From the NCBI RefSeq assembly GCF_026802175.1, contig NZ_CP113797.1, forward strand, positions 5,495,026 to 5,559,025: 64,000 nucleotides of DNA, written 5' to 3'. Source of the DNA: Thermocoleostomius sinensis A174 (GTDB taxonomy: Bacteria; Cyanobacteriota; Cyanobacteriia; Elainellales; Elainellaceae). The first letter of the stretch is position 1; every line of letters begins with the position of its first letter. Shown in pieces: positions 31,676-41,597 of this stretch. The translations under genes were made by a program, and so were the position numbers. The notes beneath the pieces were generated by a model. It saw only the letters and a list, made by a program, of their open reading frames with translations. It had not been told where the DNA came from and searched no databases.

Positions 31676-32285
31676 AGGATGCTGATATCCGGAGTTTGGC
31701 TAATACAAGGCTGAGGATTACGGTTATTCTGATTGAAATAAGCGCAGGTATTGGGAATGGGTAATCGATAATGGGAATGGGTACTCAATCGTAACAGTGC
31801 TATGGCAAAACCAATTCTCTAATTCGTTTCATTAATAATTGCAATTGATTCTTCATATAACTCCTGATTTAGGTACAACACTGAATCATGGTTTGAGTAG
31901 TTTGAACTGATTGGGTAGTGACTTTGAGCAATAGCCCTTACGATTTTTGTTCTTATATGATGTGATACCACTTTCAAAAATCTTCGCGACAAACGAACTC
32001 TCGTTAGGGCAATTCGCGCTTCGCCCCGACTCAATCTGCCACATTCTCAATTTCAATGCGGATAAGATCGAGTTTCAACTTCGTTCAGCAATCAGGTTGA
32101 TATGGGTTGCGCTGCGGTTAACTCAATATCCCTAGAATCTCAGGAAAAAAGATAGCCTTAAAGAATCGATCGCAGTGCCACAACAGTTTCAACCCGTGGC
32201 ATGAGAATTTGGTCGCTTCCCAAGCAGTACATGACACTAACAAACTTCTCTAACAAACTTCTATCGAACTATTCAGGAGAAGCAG
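31676..32285. other. Intergenic region with short direct repeats
   Basis: 610 bases without a convincing gene. TGGGAATGGGTA occurs at 31752-31763 and 31772-31783 (20-base period). A 71-codon minus-strand frame (31819-32034) is open but has no family pattern and no ribosome-binding site. GGAG just before 32286 serves the next gene. Confidence 0.45.
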
Positions 32286-33119
32286 ATGGCATCCTTTCCA
32301 AGCATTTTTGTATCTCACGGTGCGCCTGACCTATTGCTAACCGCAAGCCCAGCGCTGGAATTTTTTCAGCAATTGGGAGCGCAATTGGGTCAACCAAAGG
32401 CAATTTTGGTGATCTCGGCTCACTGGACAACGCCTCTACCGACGGTGAGTTTGGCGACGCAGCCTGAAACGATTCATGATTTCTGGGGATTCCCAGCTCC
32501 GTTGTACGAGCTAACCTATCCTGCCCCCGGTGCGCCTGAGTTGGCTGATCGGGTAAGCAAACAGTTAATCGAAGCGGGGATGAGCTGTGAACTGGCGGCC
32601 GATCGCGGCTTAGATCATGGCGCATGGGAACCGCTGATGGCAATGTATCCAGATGCCAAAATTCCTGTGACGCAACTTTCGGTGCAGCCGCATCTGGGCC
32701 CAGCCCATCATGTGCAAATGGGACGAGCACTGGCAGCACTGCGGCAAGAGGGGGTATTGGTATTAGCCAGCGGAGCCATCACGCATAATCTAAGCAAATT
32801 TCGGGGTCATGCCTTTGATGCCCAACCGCCAACTTGGGTGACGCAGTTTGATGATTGGCTGACAGAGATCATTACGGCATCTGAACTTACGGCGTCTAGT
32901 CTCGATCGCCTGTTGGAGTATCGTCGTTTAGCCCCCTACGCGGTCGAGAACCATCCTACGGAAGAACATTTTCTGCCGTTGTTTGTGGCGATCGGGGCAG
33001 GCGGTCTAAAACCACAAGGTCAACGCCTACACTCCAGTTTCACCTATGGCATTCTCAGCATGGCGGCCTATGCGTTTAATGAGGCAATGACAATCCCTGT
33101 AGTTTTTAAAACAAAATAG
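32286..33119 (+). CDS. Class III extradiol dioxygenase, LigB / 4,5-DOPA dioxygenase-like
   Basis: A 277-residue cytosolic iron enzyme of the LigB/YgiD/DODA family, which cleaves catechol rings. Key pieces: FVSHGAPDLL (metal His), VISAHWTTPLPTV (second His), DHGAWEPLMAMYPDA (third, catalytic) and LASGAITHNL near residue 165. The length matches the family (about 260-280). The true substrate in cyanobacteria is unknown. The ATG at 32286 has AGGAG at 32275-32279. Confidence 0.9.
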   Translation: MASFPSIFVSHGAPDLLLTASPALEFFQQLGAQLGQPKAILVISAHWTTPLPTVSLATQPETIHDFWGFPAPLYELTYPAPGAPELADRVSKQLIEAGMSCELAADRGLDHGAWEPLMAMYPDAKIPVTQLSVQPHLGPAHHVQMGRALAALRQEGVLVLASGAITHNLSKFRGHAFDAQPPTWVTQFDDWLTEIITASELTASSLDRLLEYRRLAPYAVENHPTEEHFLPLFVAIGAGGLKPQGQRLHSSFTYGILSMAAYAFNEAMTIPVVFKTK

Positions 33120-33232
33120 AAAAATTTACACTCTTGTTAAGTAATGTCGAGAAGCTGGTACAAAGACTTGGATTTTGTCAAGGTGTGCTCATATTTTAGA
33201 CATCAGTACACATTAAGTTGAATAGAGCCAAT

Positions 33233-33670
33233 ATGGGTCTTACCGAGAAAATTAGCGATCAACACACACAAGCAACGGTGGCGGCAGATTGTGCCAAGTT
33301 GATAGACGAGCAGGTGGCAGCTAAAAATGGCATTTCCGGCTTGGCGCTGAAAGCAGCCTATGGTGTTGTTAAAGGAGTTGAGCCTAGCTACATTCCAGGG
33401 GCCATTCAACGGCTATTACCAGATGCTCTTGTGGCGCTTGATCCACTGTGGAATGAGGGGGTTCAATCGGGCGATCCTGTCCAACACTTGATCCAAAATC
33501 GATCGCGCACAGCAGAAACCTTGCTGAGCATTACCGATGCCAAAATTAGCAAAACCAAAAATGGCGTCGTACGTTCGTCCTACAACAAGCTGCGTAAGTC
33601 CGTAAAGAATGATGTGGAAGAGGCAGTTCCAGGCTTAGCTAAAATCTTGGCAACCCATGCCCAAGCTTAG
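33233..33670 (+). CDS. Conserved hypothetical protein (DUF6918-like)
   Basis: A 145-residue soluble protein; no function is known to me. The start is the ATG at 33233 (MGLTEKISDQHT), not the upstream TTG at 33218. The pattern DCAKLIDEQVAAKNGISGLALKAAY, GVEPSYIPGAI, LLPDALVALDPLWNEG and a basic helix SSYNKLRKSVKNDVEEAVPG resembles a family I recall as DUF6918, but this is from memory. It lies between the dioxygenase and glpK, 112 bases before glpK, on the same strand. Confidence 0.75.
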   Translation: MGLTEKISDQHTQATVAADCAKLIDEQVAAKNGISGLALKAAYGVVKGVEPSYIPGAIQRLLPDALVALDPLWNEGVQSGDPVQHLIQNRSRTAETLLSITDAKISKTKNGVVRSSYNKLRKSVKNDVEEAVPGLAKILATHAQA

Positions 33671-33781
33671 CGTTGCATTGCTTTTAATCTATCTAATCCA
33701 GCCCTGGGTCTGATTGTCAGGCTCAGGGTAAGTTGTACCTGTATCATGGATGACAGTACGCCAGTCGGTTAAGACGCAGCC

Positions 33782-35284
<1,503 letters not shown>

Positions 35285-35302
35285 CTCTACGATGCCTACC
35301 GT

Positions 35303-35346
35303 TTGACAGTCTTGACAAGCGCCAATTATATGTATATACATATTTT
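35303..35346 (+). promoter_or_regulatory. MarR promoter with perfect operator palindrome
   Basis: A 16-bp perfect palindrome (ATATGTATATACATAT) lies at 35328-35343, ending 3 bases before the MarR ATG. TTGACA occurs at 35303-35308 and at 35312-35317. Each has a plausible -10 exactly 17 bases on (TTATAT at 35326 or TATACA at 35335), and both of these fall in the palindrome. A bound dimer would block the promoter, so autorepression is expected. Confidence 0.75.
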
Positions 35347-35808
35347 ATGAACGATCGACCCTTTGAGCCAAATTTTGCAGTGCTGAATCAGGTTCCCACG
35401 GTCTGCATGGGAATGCATATTCGTCGGGCTTCCCGGATCATCACGCAGGTGTACGATGCTGCATTGTATCCAGCAGGATTGGCATTGAACCAATTTACGC
35501 TGCTTGTATCCATCTACTTAGCAGAATTCATTACCATTACTCGCTTGGCTCAGGAGTTATTCACTGACCAAACTACCCTGACTCGCAATCTCAAAGTCTT
35601 GGAAAAACGGGGCTGGGTGGCGATCGAACCGGGAGACGATCGGCGGGTGCGGTTGGTGTCTTTGACGGCAGAAGGGCGAACCGTCCTGGCGCAAGCCTTG
35701 CCGCTTTGGCAACAAGCTCAAACCGAAGTCATGCAGCATTTTGCCTCAGAGCAATGGCAAACGTTGCTATCACTGTTGTCTGAGGTGAGGGCGATGAAAG
35801 GCGATTAA
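35347..35808 (+). CDS. MarR-family transcriptional regulator
   Basis: A 153-residue winged-helix regulator. The ATG at 35347 (MNDRPFEPNF) is chosen because the 39 codons upstream overlap glpK and the promoter. The domain shows the usual order: an N-terminal dimer helix (CMGMHIRRASRIITQVYDA), FTLLVSIYLAEF, the recognition region TLTRNLKVLEKRGWVAI and the wing EPGDDRRVRLVSLT. Cys20, in PTVCMG, could be redox sensitive (inference). The palindrome around its promoter recurs before the next gene at 35880-35891, so this protein very probably controls both itself and the downstream 4Fe-4S/SCP2 gene. Confidence 0.92.
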   Translation: MNDRPFEPNFAVLNQVPTVCMGMHIRRASRIITQVYDAALYPAGLALNQFTLLVSIYLAEFITITRLAQELFTDQTTLTRNLKVLEKRGWVAIEPGDDRRVRLVSLTAEGRTVLAQALPLWQQAQTEVMQHFASEQWQTLLSLLSEVRAMKGD

Positions 35809-35879
35809 AAGAGATTAGCCGTCAAATGGGCTCAAAGTTTTAGTCTCTAGCCTTTCTCTCGTCTTTACTTAGGAAAAAC

Positions 35880-35891
35880 ATGTATATACAT
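35880..35891. promoter_or_regulatory. Second MarR operator before the 4Fe-4S/SCP2 gene
   Basis: A 12-bp perfect palindrome (ATGTATATACAT), identical to the core of the 16-bp palindrome at the MarR promoter, lies 16 bases before the ATG at 35908. Two copies of the same core in a 0.6 kb stretch are unlikely by chance. Confidence 0.75.
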
Positions 35892-35907
35892 AAAAATAGA
35901 GGTGAAC

Positions 35908-37248
35908 ATGGCAAAGTTCGATACCCATCCTACTGTGCAGTGGTGGCGGCAACAGGCGGTAGTCCAATCCTCGGTAAGGCCAGCAAGCTTGAATGCGGAG
36001 TCGTTGCGATCGCTGTGCCTGGAAGCTGGGGCAGATGATGTGGGGTTTGTGGAAATTGCCCGTCCGGCCGTTGAGGATCAGCGATCGGAGATTTTGGCGG
36101 CGTTTCCGTCTACCAAAACGCTGGTTAGCTTTGTCTGTCGCATGAATCGAGAAAATATTCGCACGCCGGCTCGCTCTGCCACGAATGTTGAATTTCATGC
36201 TAGCTACGATCACACGAATGAGGTAGCCCGCCGCATTGCCAAAACCTTGGAACAAGTCGGCATTCGGGCAATGGTTCCGGGGGCAAGTTTTCCGATGGAA
36301 ATGGATCAGTTTCCGGGGAAGGTGTGGGTGGTGTCGCATAAACCGATCGCCGTTGCCGCGGGATTAGGCCATATGGGCATTCATCGGTTGGTGATTCATC
36401 CCAAGTTTGGCAATTTCATTTCGCTAGGAACGGTGCTGCTGGATGCTGAGGTCACAAGCTACACTTATCCGATCGATTACAATCCTTGCTTGGAGTGCAA
36501 ACTTTGTGTGGCGGCCTGTCCGGTGGGGGCGATCGGTGCAGATGGTCACTTCAATTTCTCTGCCTGTTACACCCACAACTATCGAGAGTTTATGAGCGGA
36601 TTCACCGACTGGGTAGGAACAATCGCTGACAGTAAAAGCGCTCGCGATTATCGTCAAAAGGTCAGTGATGCCGAATCGGCGTCGATGTGGCAAAGCTTGT
36701 CGTTCAAGGCAAACTACAAAGCCGCCTACTGCATGGCCGCCTGCCCCGCCGGAGAAGACGTGATTGCGCCGTTTTTAACCGATCGCAAAGCCTTTGTGCA
36801 AGCGGTCGTTAAACCTTTGCAAGACAAACCCGAAACCATCTATGTAGTGCCTGGCTCGGATGCAGAAACCTATGTGGCGCGACGCTTCCCGCATAAAACA
36901 GTGAAACGAGTCAGCAGCGGCATTCGTCCCAAATCCATTCAAGGATTTTTGTTTGGATTACCCTTACTGTTTCAGCGAGAACAGGCAGAGGGCTTGAATG
37001 CGGTGTACCATTTCACCTTCACCGGAGCGGAAGCCCGCCGCGCCACTGTCATCATTCGAGACAAAACGGTGCAGGTGCAAACCGAGCATGTAGGGAGAGC
37101 CAATCTATTGGTGACAGCCGACAGCAAAACTTGGTTGCGGTTTCTTGCCAAAGAATACAATCTGCTCTGGGCACTGTTGCAAGGCAAAATTCGACTCAGT
37201 GGCTCACCGAAGTTGCTTCTGGCGTTTGGCAAGTGTTTTCCTGCTTGA
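35908..37248 (+). CDS. 2[4Fe-4S] reductive-dehalogenase-like protein fused to SCP2 domain
   Basis: A 446-residue fusion. Residues about 1-190 resemble the N-terminal part of QueG/reductive-dehalogenase-like proteins (LCLEAGADDVGFVEIARP, KTLVSFVCRMN, VSHKPIAVAAGLGHMGIHR, HPKFGNFISLGTVLL). Cluster ligands: C194-x2-C197-x2-C200-x3-C204-P, then C220, and C275-x3-C279-P, enough for two cubane clusters. Residues about 350-446 match an SCP2-type lipid-binding domain (VYHFTFTGAEARRATVII, KTWLRFLAKEYNLLWALLQG, KIRLSGSPKLLLAFGKCFP). The likely role is an electron-transfer or reductive reaction on a hydrophobic substrate; the substrate is unknown. ATG at 35908 has AGAGG at 35898-35902; GTG at 35902 is an alternative. 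It is regulated by the upstream MarR protein (inferred). Confidence 0.88.
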   Translation: MAKFDTHPTVQWWRQQAVVQSSVRPASLNAESLRSLCLEAGADDVGFVEIARPAVEDQRSEILAAFPSTKTLVSFVCRMNRENIRTPARSATNVEFHASYDHTNEVARRIAKTLEQVGIRAMVPGASFPMEMDQFPGKVWVVSHKPIAVAAGLGHMGIHRLVIHPKFGNFISLGTVLLDAEVTSYTYPIDYNPCLECKLCVAACPVGAIGADGHFNFSACYTHNYREFMSGFTDWVGTIADSKSARDYRQKVSDAESASMWQSLSFKANYKAAYCMAACPAGEDVIAPFLTDRKAFVQAVVKPLQDKPETIYVVPGSDAETYVARRFPHKTVKRVSSGIRPKSIQGFLFGLPLLFQREQAEGLNAVYHFTFTGAEARRATVIIRDKTVQVQTEHVGRANLLVTADSKTWLRFLAKEYNLLWALLQGKIRLSGSPKLLLAFGKCFPA

Positions 37249-37507
37249 TTGTTTTGGGGCTGAATCTGGTAGGATATCCTAATCCTTTTTTAGAAAGAGC
37301 GATTCCCTCATCGTTTCAGTGAGTTCCCTGCTGACATCACCCCATTACATTCATTAAAAATCAGTTGGTTCGACTGATCGGTTGGCTCAATCATCCGATC
37401 GCGCCCGATGTGATCTGAGGTTTTCGTTATTTCCCAATTCTCGACTGAACCACAAAGCTTTGGCAGTTGTGGGAATTCTGAGCTAGTTATCCAAGACAGT
37501 GCCTTCG

Positions 37508-38764
37508 ATGGTTCAACCGCTTGTTCCTTCTCCCACGGGTTCACTGCAAGTTTCTGCCCGAGCCGCAGAACCGAGTGTTTGCAGACATCCTGCGTCTTTG
37601 CAACCAGGACAACCTCTGCTCTCACTGGTCATTCCCACCTTCAATGAAGGGCAGAACATTCAAAGTATGATTCATCAGTTAAGCGATCGCCTCGATCGGG
37701 TGTTGCCGGGGCAGTATGAGCTAATTGTGGTGGATGATGATAGCCCAGACTACACCTGGAAATTGGCGCAAGAGCTAGCACCAATCTATTCCCACCTGCG
37801 GGTGATGCGACGCCAACAGGAACGGGGGCTATCAACCGCGGTGATTCGTGGCTGGCAGGTGGCGCGAGGACAAGTGTTAGGAGTTATCGATGGCGATCTG
37901 CAACATCCTCCAGAGGTGCTGCTGAGGTTGTTGGCGGCAATCGACCAAGGAGCCGACTTAGCCGTGGCCAGTCGTCATGTCCAAACCGGGGGCGTCAGCG
38001 AGTGGAACTTGCTACGGCGGGTGTTATCGCGAGGCGCACAAATTTTGGGATTGCTGATTCTGCCAGGAGTTGTGGGGCGTGTCTCAGACCCCATGAGTGG
38101 CTATTTTTTGGTGCAACGGGCTGCCATTGCCGATCGGGTGCTGAGTCCGGTGGGATACAAAATTTTGCTGGAAGTGTTGGGACGCGGCACTGTTCAACGC
38201 ATTGCGGAAGTTGGCTATGTCTTTCAAGAGCGACAAGAGGGCGAAAGTAAAGTGACGTGGAAGCAATATGTGCAGTACCTCCAGCATTTGTGGCGATTGC
38301 GATCATCCCCTACTCAAGCTGCCCGCCCCGCCTTGTCATTACCCGTGTTGCGCTTTTTCCGCTTTGGCTTAGTGGGCTTGAGCGGTGTGTTAGTGGACAT
38401 GGCGCTGCTCTATGTGCTCAGCGATCCAACCGCCTTAGGGTGGGGACTGACTCGCAGCAAAATCATTGCCTCTGAGTTCGCCATCATCAACAACTTTCTC
38501 TGGAACGATCGCTGGACGTTTGGCGACATTGCCCGGCAGCAAACCGGCTGGAACAAACGCCTCAAACGCTTCTTGAAGTTTAATTTCATTTGCTTAGCTG
38601 GCCTAGTGCTCAATGTCTTGATTCTGAATGGGCTGTTTAATCTTTTTGGCATCAATCGCTATATAGCCAATCTGCTGGCGATCGCCGCTGTCACTCTTTG
38701 GAACTTTTGGCTGAACCTGAAGCTCAGTTGGCGCGTCACGGATGCCAACTCTTTGCCTCGGTAG
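37508..38764 (+). CDS. GT2 polyprenyl-phosphate sugar synthase fused to GtrA membrane domain
   Basis: A 418-residue fusion. The N-terminal GT2 domain is DPM1-like: LVIPTFNEGQNI, VVDDDSPDYTWKLA, GVIDGDLQHPPEVLL and SDPMSGYFLVQRAAI. It should load a sugar (mannose or glucose) on dolichyl/polyprenyl phosphate. The C-terminal GtrA-type domain (about 280-415) has four hydrophobic helices: FFRFGLVGLSGVLVDMALLY, FAIINNFLWNDRWTF, FICLAGLVLNVLILNGLF and LAIAAVTLWNFWLNLKLS. Such fusions are common in cyanobacteria and supply flipped lipid-linked sugars for surface glycans. ATG at 37508 is chosen over GTG at 37499. Confidence 0.92.
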   Translation: MVQPLVPSPTGSLQVSARAAEPSVCRHPASLQPGQPLLSLVIPTFNEGQNIQSMIHQLSDRLDRVLPGQYELIVVDDDSPDYTWKLAQELAPIYSHLRVMRRQQERGLSTAVIRGWQVARGQVLGVIDGDLQHPPEVLLRLLAAIDQGADLAVASRHVQTGGVSEWNLLRRVLSRGAQILGLLILPGVVGRVSDPMSGYFLVQRAAIADRVLSPVGYKILLEVLGRGTVQRIAEVGYVFQERQEGESKVTWKQYVQYLQHLWRLRSSPTQAARPALSLPVLRFFRFGLVGLSGVLVDMALLYVLSDPTALGWGLTRSKIIASEFAIINNFLWNDRWTFGDIARQQTGWNKRLKRFLKFNFICLAGLVLNVLILNGLFNLFGINRYIANLLAIAAVTLWNFWLNLKLSWRVTDANSLPR

Positions 38765-38835
38765 CACTACGGAGGTTTGTTAACCGGGGGAGGAGCTATG
38801 CTAAGACTGACTCAACGTTTCCTCCAAACTCAGCG

Positions 38836-39192
38836 ATGAAATTTATATTTGTGATCGCCACAACCGTTTCAGGGCTAGTTGGTTCAGGACTTGTTGGAGT
38901 GATGTCCACTGCATGGGCAGATACACTCCCTCCTCTGGAGATTCATCATTCCGAAACTCAGATTTCGGAAACGCCGATCTTGTCAGACCCGTCATCACAG
39001 GGTGCTTCCCAAACTAATCCACAGCACCTCGATCGGTTAGAAATGCAAATCAATCAAGAGGTGGGCAGCGATCGTCGTACCAACCAACCCCAAACTCCAC
39101 TTGCCGAACTAGATGAGGTACTGGATTTGCCCGAAGGTGTAGTAGTGCGCGGCACACAGCGGGGAGGATTGGCGATTGGAGGAGAGTTTTAA
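38836..39192 (+). CDS. Small secreted hypothetical protein
   Basis: A 118-residue protein. The ATG at 38836 gives a clear signal peptide (MKFIFVIATTVSGLVGSG, then a cleavage near STAWA-DT at about residue 31). The mature part is polar, rich in Ser/Gln/Glu/Pro, with no Cys; the ordered end LDEVLDLPEGVVVRGTQRGG is the most conserved-looking part. The open frame extends upstream into the end of the GT2-GtrA gene, but that is shadow. Family unknown. Confidence 0.7.
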   Translation: MKFIFVIATTVSGLVGSGLVGVMSTAWADTLPPLEIHHSETQISETPILSDPSSQGASQTNPQHLDRLEMQINQEVGSDRRTNQPQTPLAELDEVLDLPEGVVVRGTQRGGLAIGGEF

Positions 39193-39241
39193 CAACCTAT
39201 ACTTTTATTTTTTTACTTTCTTTACTTACCGATAGCTGTCC

Positions 39242-40552
39242 TTACCGACCCAATCGATTGGGAATGCCTTCGCACCCCCCCGGAATTGTGGCTCTAGTGG
39301 CGGAACCGCCCCAAGCGCAGCAGTAATAATGCTGCTCTTCAGATAGGCGTTGGACGCCCGTAAAATCAGCATTCTCGATCACGGCTCCCGTAAATTCACC
39401 TGTTTTATAGTTGGGCAAATCTTCGCGGGTGCGGGGTGTAGCAGTTTCAACAGAGCCATAAAACAAACGGCTACCCATCATATCAGAGCCAGCCAATGTT
39501 GTACCGTATAAAATAGTTCGCGCAAAATTGGCCTTGACGAGATCGCAACCATTCAGGTTGGCTCGAATCAGGTTGATATCACTCAGATCTACCCAGCGCA
39601 AATCCGTTCCAGCTAAATCACTACCCGCCAACATCACGCCTAAATCAATCACCTTAGTGCCATAGTCGCGATCTTCAGCATAACCACCCAGCCCATCTAG
39701 AATCGCTCGCCCCAGCCGACCATCGCGTTTCAGCGGCGTCAACAGGCGTGATTGCGATAAAAACCGCAGCACCTTGGCTTTTCCTTGCGCGTCTACGCTG
39801 CCCAAAATTGCGGCGGTGCGTCCTTCGGCAATGGCGCGTTCCAACGGCAAATCTTCCAACAGTCCTTCTTCATCCAGCACTAGCTCAGAAATGCCCTGAA
39901 AAAACGAGTCAATCGTCTGCTGCTGGGTAATGATATTTTGCTGAATCGTTAAGTCCTTGGAAATCACATATTGCCGCCAGGCAACATAGACTGCCAGAAT
40001 TGCAATCAAGATTTGTCCAACTGCGCCGATAACTTCCCCAGTGGCCCCCACTGCGTCCCAGTTAAGCCGTTCATACCAGAAGCGAATCCACTGTCCAGCA
40101 CCGCTCAGCTTCAGTAGCCCCACACTGGCCGACACAAACCCAACGATGCTAATCGTTAGAGTGCGCTGTGGGGGGGAAAACAATTCAAGCACGACCGATC
40201 GCAAGTCTGCCCAAATGACTTGCAGCGACACCAGCAGCGCTACGATCGCCCCAGCAAATCCGATCCAGAGGCTGCCAATGGATAGCCCGATTGTCATCAC
40301 AATCAGCGCCACGATGATAATCAAACCCAACGGCGGCATCTCCAAGGGGGCAGGTTTTGCCGAGGCTGGCAGGGTTGTTAAAGTTTGGGGCGGTGTTGTA
40401 TCAGTTTGAGAGAGGAGCATTTCAGACGTTTGAACCGGAAACCCATCATCGTCGATTTGAACCTCTAATCGATTGGGCTGAACAGGTTCAGTAGGACCAG
40501 ATGCTCCATTTGGCGGGGTAGACGGGAACGATCGGTGGTTTGGTGCAGTCAT
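39242..40552 (-). CDS. Pentapeptide-repeat membrane protein
   Basis: A 436-residue protein. Residues 1-75 are polar. Hydrophobic segments follow at about 75-118 (GLIIIVALIVMTIGLSIGS and WIGFAGAIVALLVSLQVIW), near 132-150 and near 175-190. The central cytosolic part is helical (LERAIAEGRTAAILGSVD, QGKAKVLRFLSQSRLL). The C-terminal region (about 310-410) carries pentapeptide repeats (DLAGTDLRWVDLSDINLI, ANLNGCDLVKANFA, VIENADFTGV), which fold as a right-handed beta-helix. It ends with an unusual CCAWGGSATRA stretch. Function unknown; it converges with the small secreted gene. Confidence 0.85.
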   Translation of the reverse strand: MTAPNHRSFPSTPPNGASGPTEPVQPNRLEVQIDDDGFPVQTSEMLLSQTDTTPPQTLTTLPASAKPAPLEMPPLGLIIIVALIVMTIGLSIGSLWIGFAGAIVALLVSLQVIWADLRSVVLELFSPPQRTLTISIVGFVSASVGLLKLSGAGQWIRFWYERLNWDAVGATGEVIGAVGQILIAILAVYVAWRQYVISKDLTIQQNIITQQQTIDSFFQGISELVLDEEGLLEDLPLERAIAEGRTAAILGSVDAQGKAKVLRFLSQSRLLTPLKRDGRLGRAILDGLGGYAEDRDYGTKVIDLGVMLAGSDLAGTDLRWVDLSDINLIRANLNGCDLVKANFARTILYGTTLAGSDMMGSRLFYGSVETATPRTREDLPNYKTGEFTGAVIENADFTGVQRLSEEQHYYCCAWGGSATRATIPGGCEGIPNRLGR

Positions 40553-40677
40553 TGCAAGGGGGGTGGGGCAGTCAAAACCCCTATCCTAACAGTAGCGTTA
40601 CGAATTCCTACTGTTCCCGAAATTTCTTGTTGTGTCAATCTGGGTCAAGCGGTTTTGATGAAGCTTTGATTGAGTAT

Positions 40678-40896
40678 TTAAAGCGGAGGCACAGTAAATA
40701 ACTCGGTAAACAACTCGGTGTTCGATCGAGCTTCTCGCTGAATTTCTCCAGTCTGTAAAGCTTGACGCAACTTTTGTAGTGCAATGAGGTCAGCGGGTTG
40801 ATAGCCACGCATAGCCAACATTTGCCGGATTAGTCCTTCTGATTCGACACTGAGATATCCGGTTTGAAAAGCAGAATGCACAAGACGGTGAAGCAT
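40678..40896 (-). CDS. Small conserved hypothetical protein
   Basis: A 72-residue soluble protein: MLHRLVHSAFQTGYLSVESE, then GLIRQMLAMRGYQPADLIAL and a C-terminal helix. The pattern (one helix-turn, LIRQ.L...Y...DL.AL) recurs in small cyanobacterial proteins as I recall, but no function is known to me. Its start is 167 bases from a perfect CRP-type site at 41063-41080, which could regulate it. Confidence 0.6.
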   Translation of the reverse strand: MLHRLVHSAFQTGYLSVESEGLIRQMLAMRGYQPADLIALQKLRQALQTGEIQREARSNTELFTELFTVPPL

Positions 40897-41597
40897 AGCA
40901 GATTTCTAAGGACAGGAAGCGTGTTGCGCTATGGGTGAGCGCGTGACCGATATTAACCCGATCGCTGTATCATTTTGTTTCTAGCAATTCCAGTGTCAGC
41001 GATTGTGACGTTGCAACAATTGATGCAGATCTAAGCGGTTGCGTGATCTTGACGGTCAATTTATGTGATATCAATCACATATTGTTCGCGGGATCAAGGT
41101 GGTGGCACGCGATGGTAACCAATTTTGAAATTGCGAATAACTAACCATCCGGTCATCAGCGCAGCAGCACTCATTAAACAGTTCATCTAAACAGTTAATC
41201 TGAATTTTTTGTTCGAGATTAAAACTCCCAAGAAAATTGAGTCAATTTTTTTTTCTAGAGCTAAAATTTCCTGAGCCAATCTCACAGGAGGAAATTACGG
41301 AATCGATTACACCCGACAACCCAAGTTAGTGGAGCGAGAAGATGGTGGTGTGATTGGAGTTAGGTCAGGCGTTGAAGTCACTGTTTGGAACAAGTGTTTG
41401 TCGCTCGGATAACACCTGGTGTGAGCGCGATTTTTACGGATCAATACATAATTCTTCGCAACTGATAGTTGACCCTGAATATGGTGATTAGAACCGTATT
41501 CAGAAATATAAACCAGGTAACGTGGCAAGCGATGAATTAGACAGAGTTGAGAACGTGAAGCGGAATTGAGTGAATGAGTGGAATGAGGATAGAGTCG
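40897..41597. other. Long divergent intergenic region
   Basis: About 700 bases with a CRP-type site (41063-41080) and an orphan AGGAGG at 41287 that has no start codon at the right distance. Several short open frames are present but none has protein-like composition. No tRNA or repeat found. It may hold a long 5' leader for the CapA-like gene. Confidence 0.45.
41063..41080. promoter_or_regulatory. Perfect CRP/SyCRP1-type binding site
   Basis: ATGTGATATCAATCACAT contains TGTGA-N6-TCACA at 41064-41079 with matching A/T flanks, the consensus of cAMP receptor proteins including cyanobacterial SyCRP1. It lies 167 bases upstream of the minus-strand gene starting at 40896 and 518 bases upstream of the CapA-like gene. 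Which gene it serves is not clear. Confidence 0.6.

Noticed and set aside
31819-32034. 71-codon minus-strand frame after sasA
   Set aside because: No ribosome-binding site, no recognised pattern; overlapping plus-strand frame equally open.
41285-41345. Small gene after the strong AGGAGG at 41287
   Set aside because: No start codon within 5-12 bases; the nearest GTG frame is about 29 codons without protein-like pattern.
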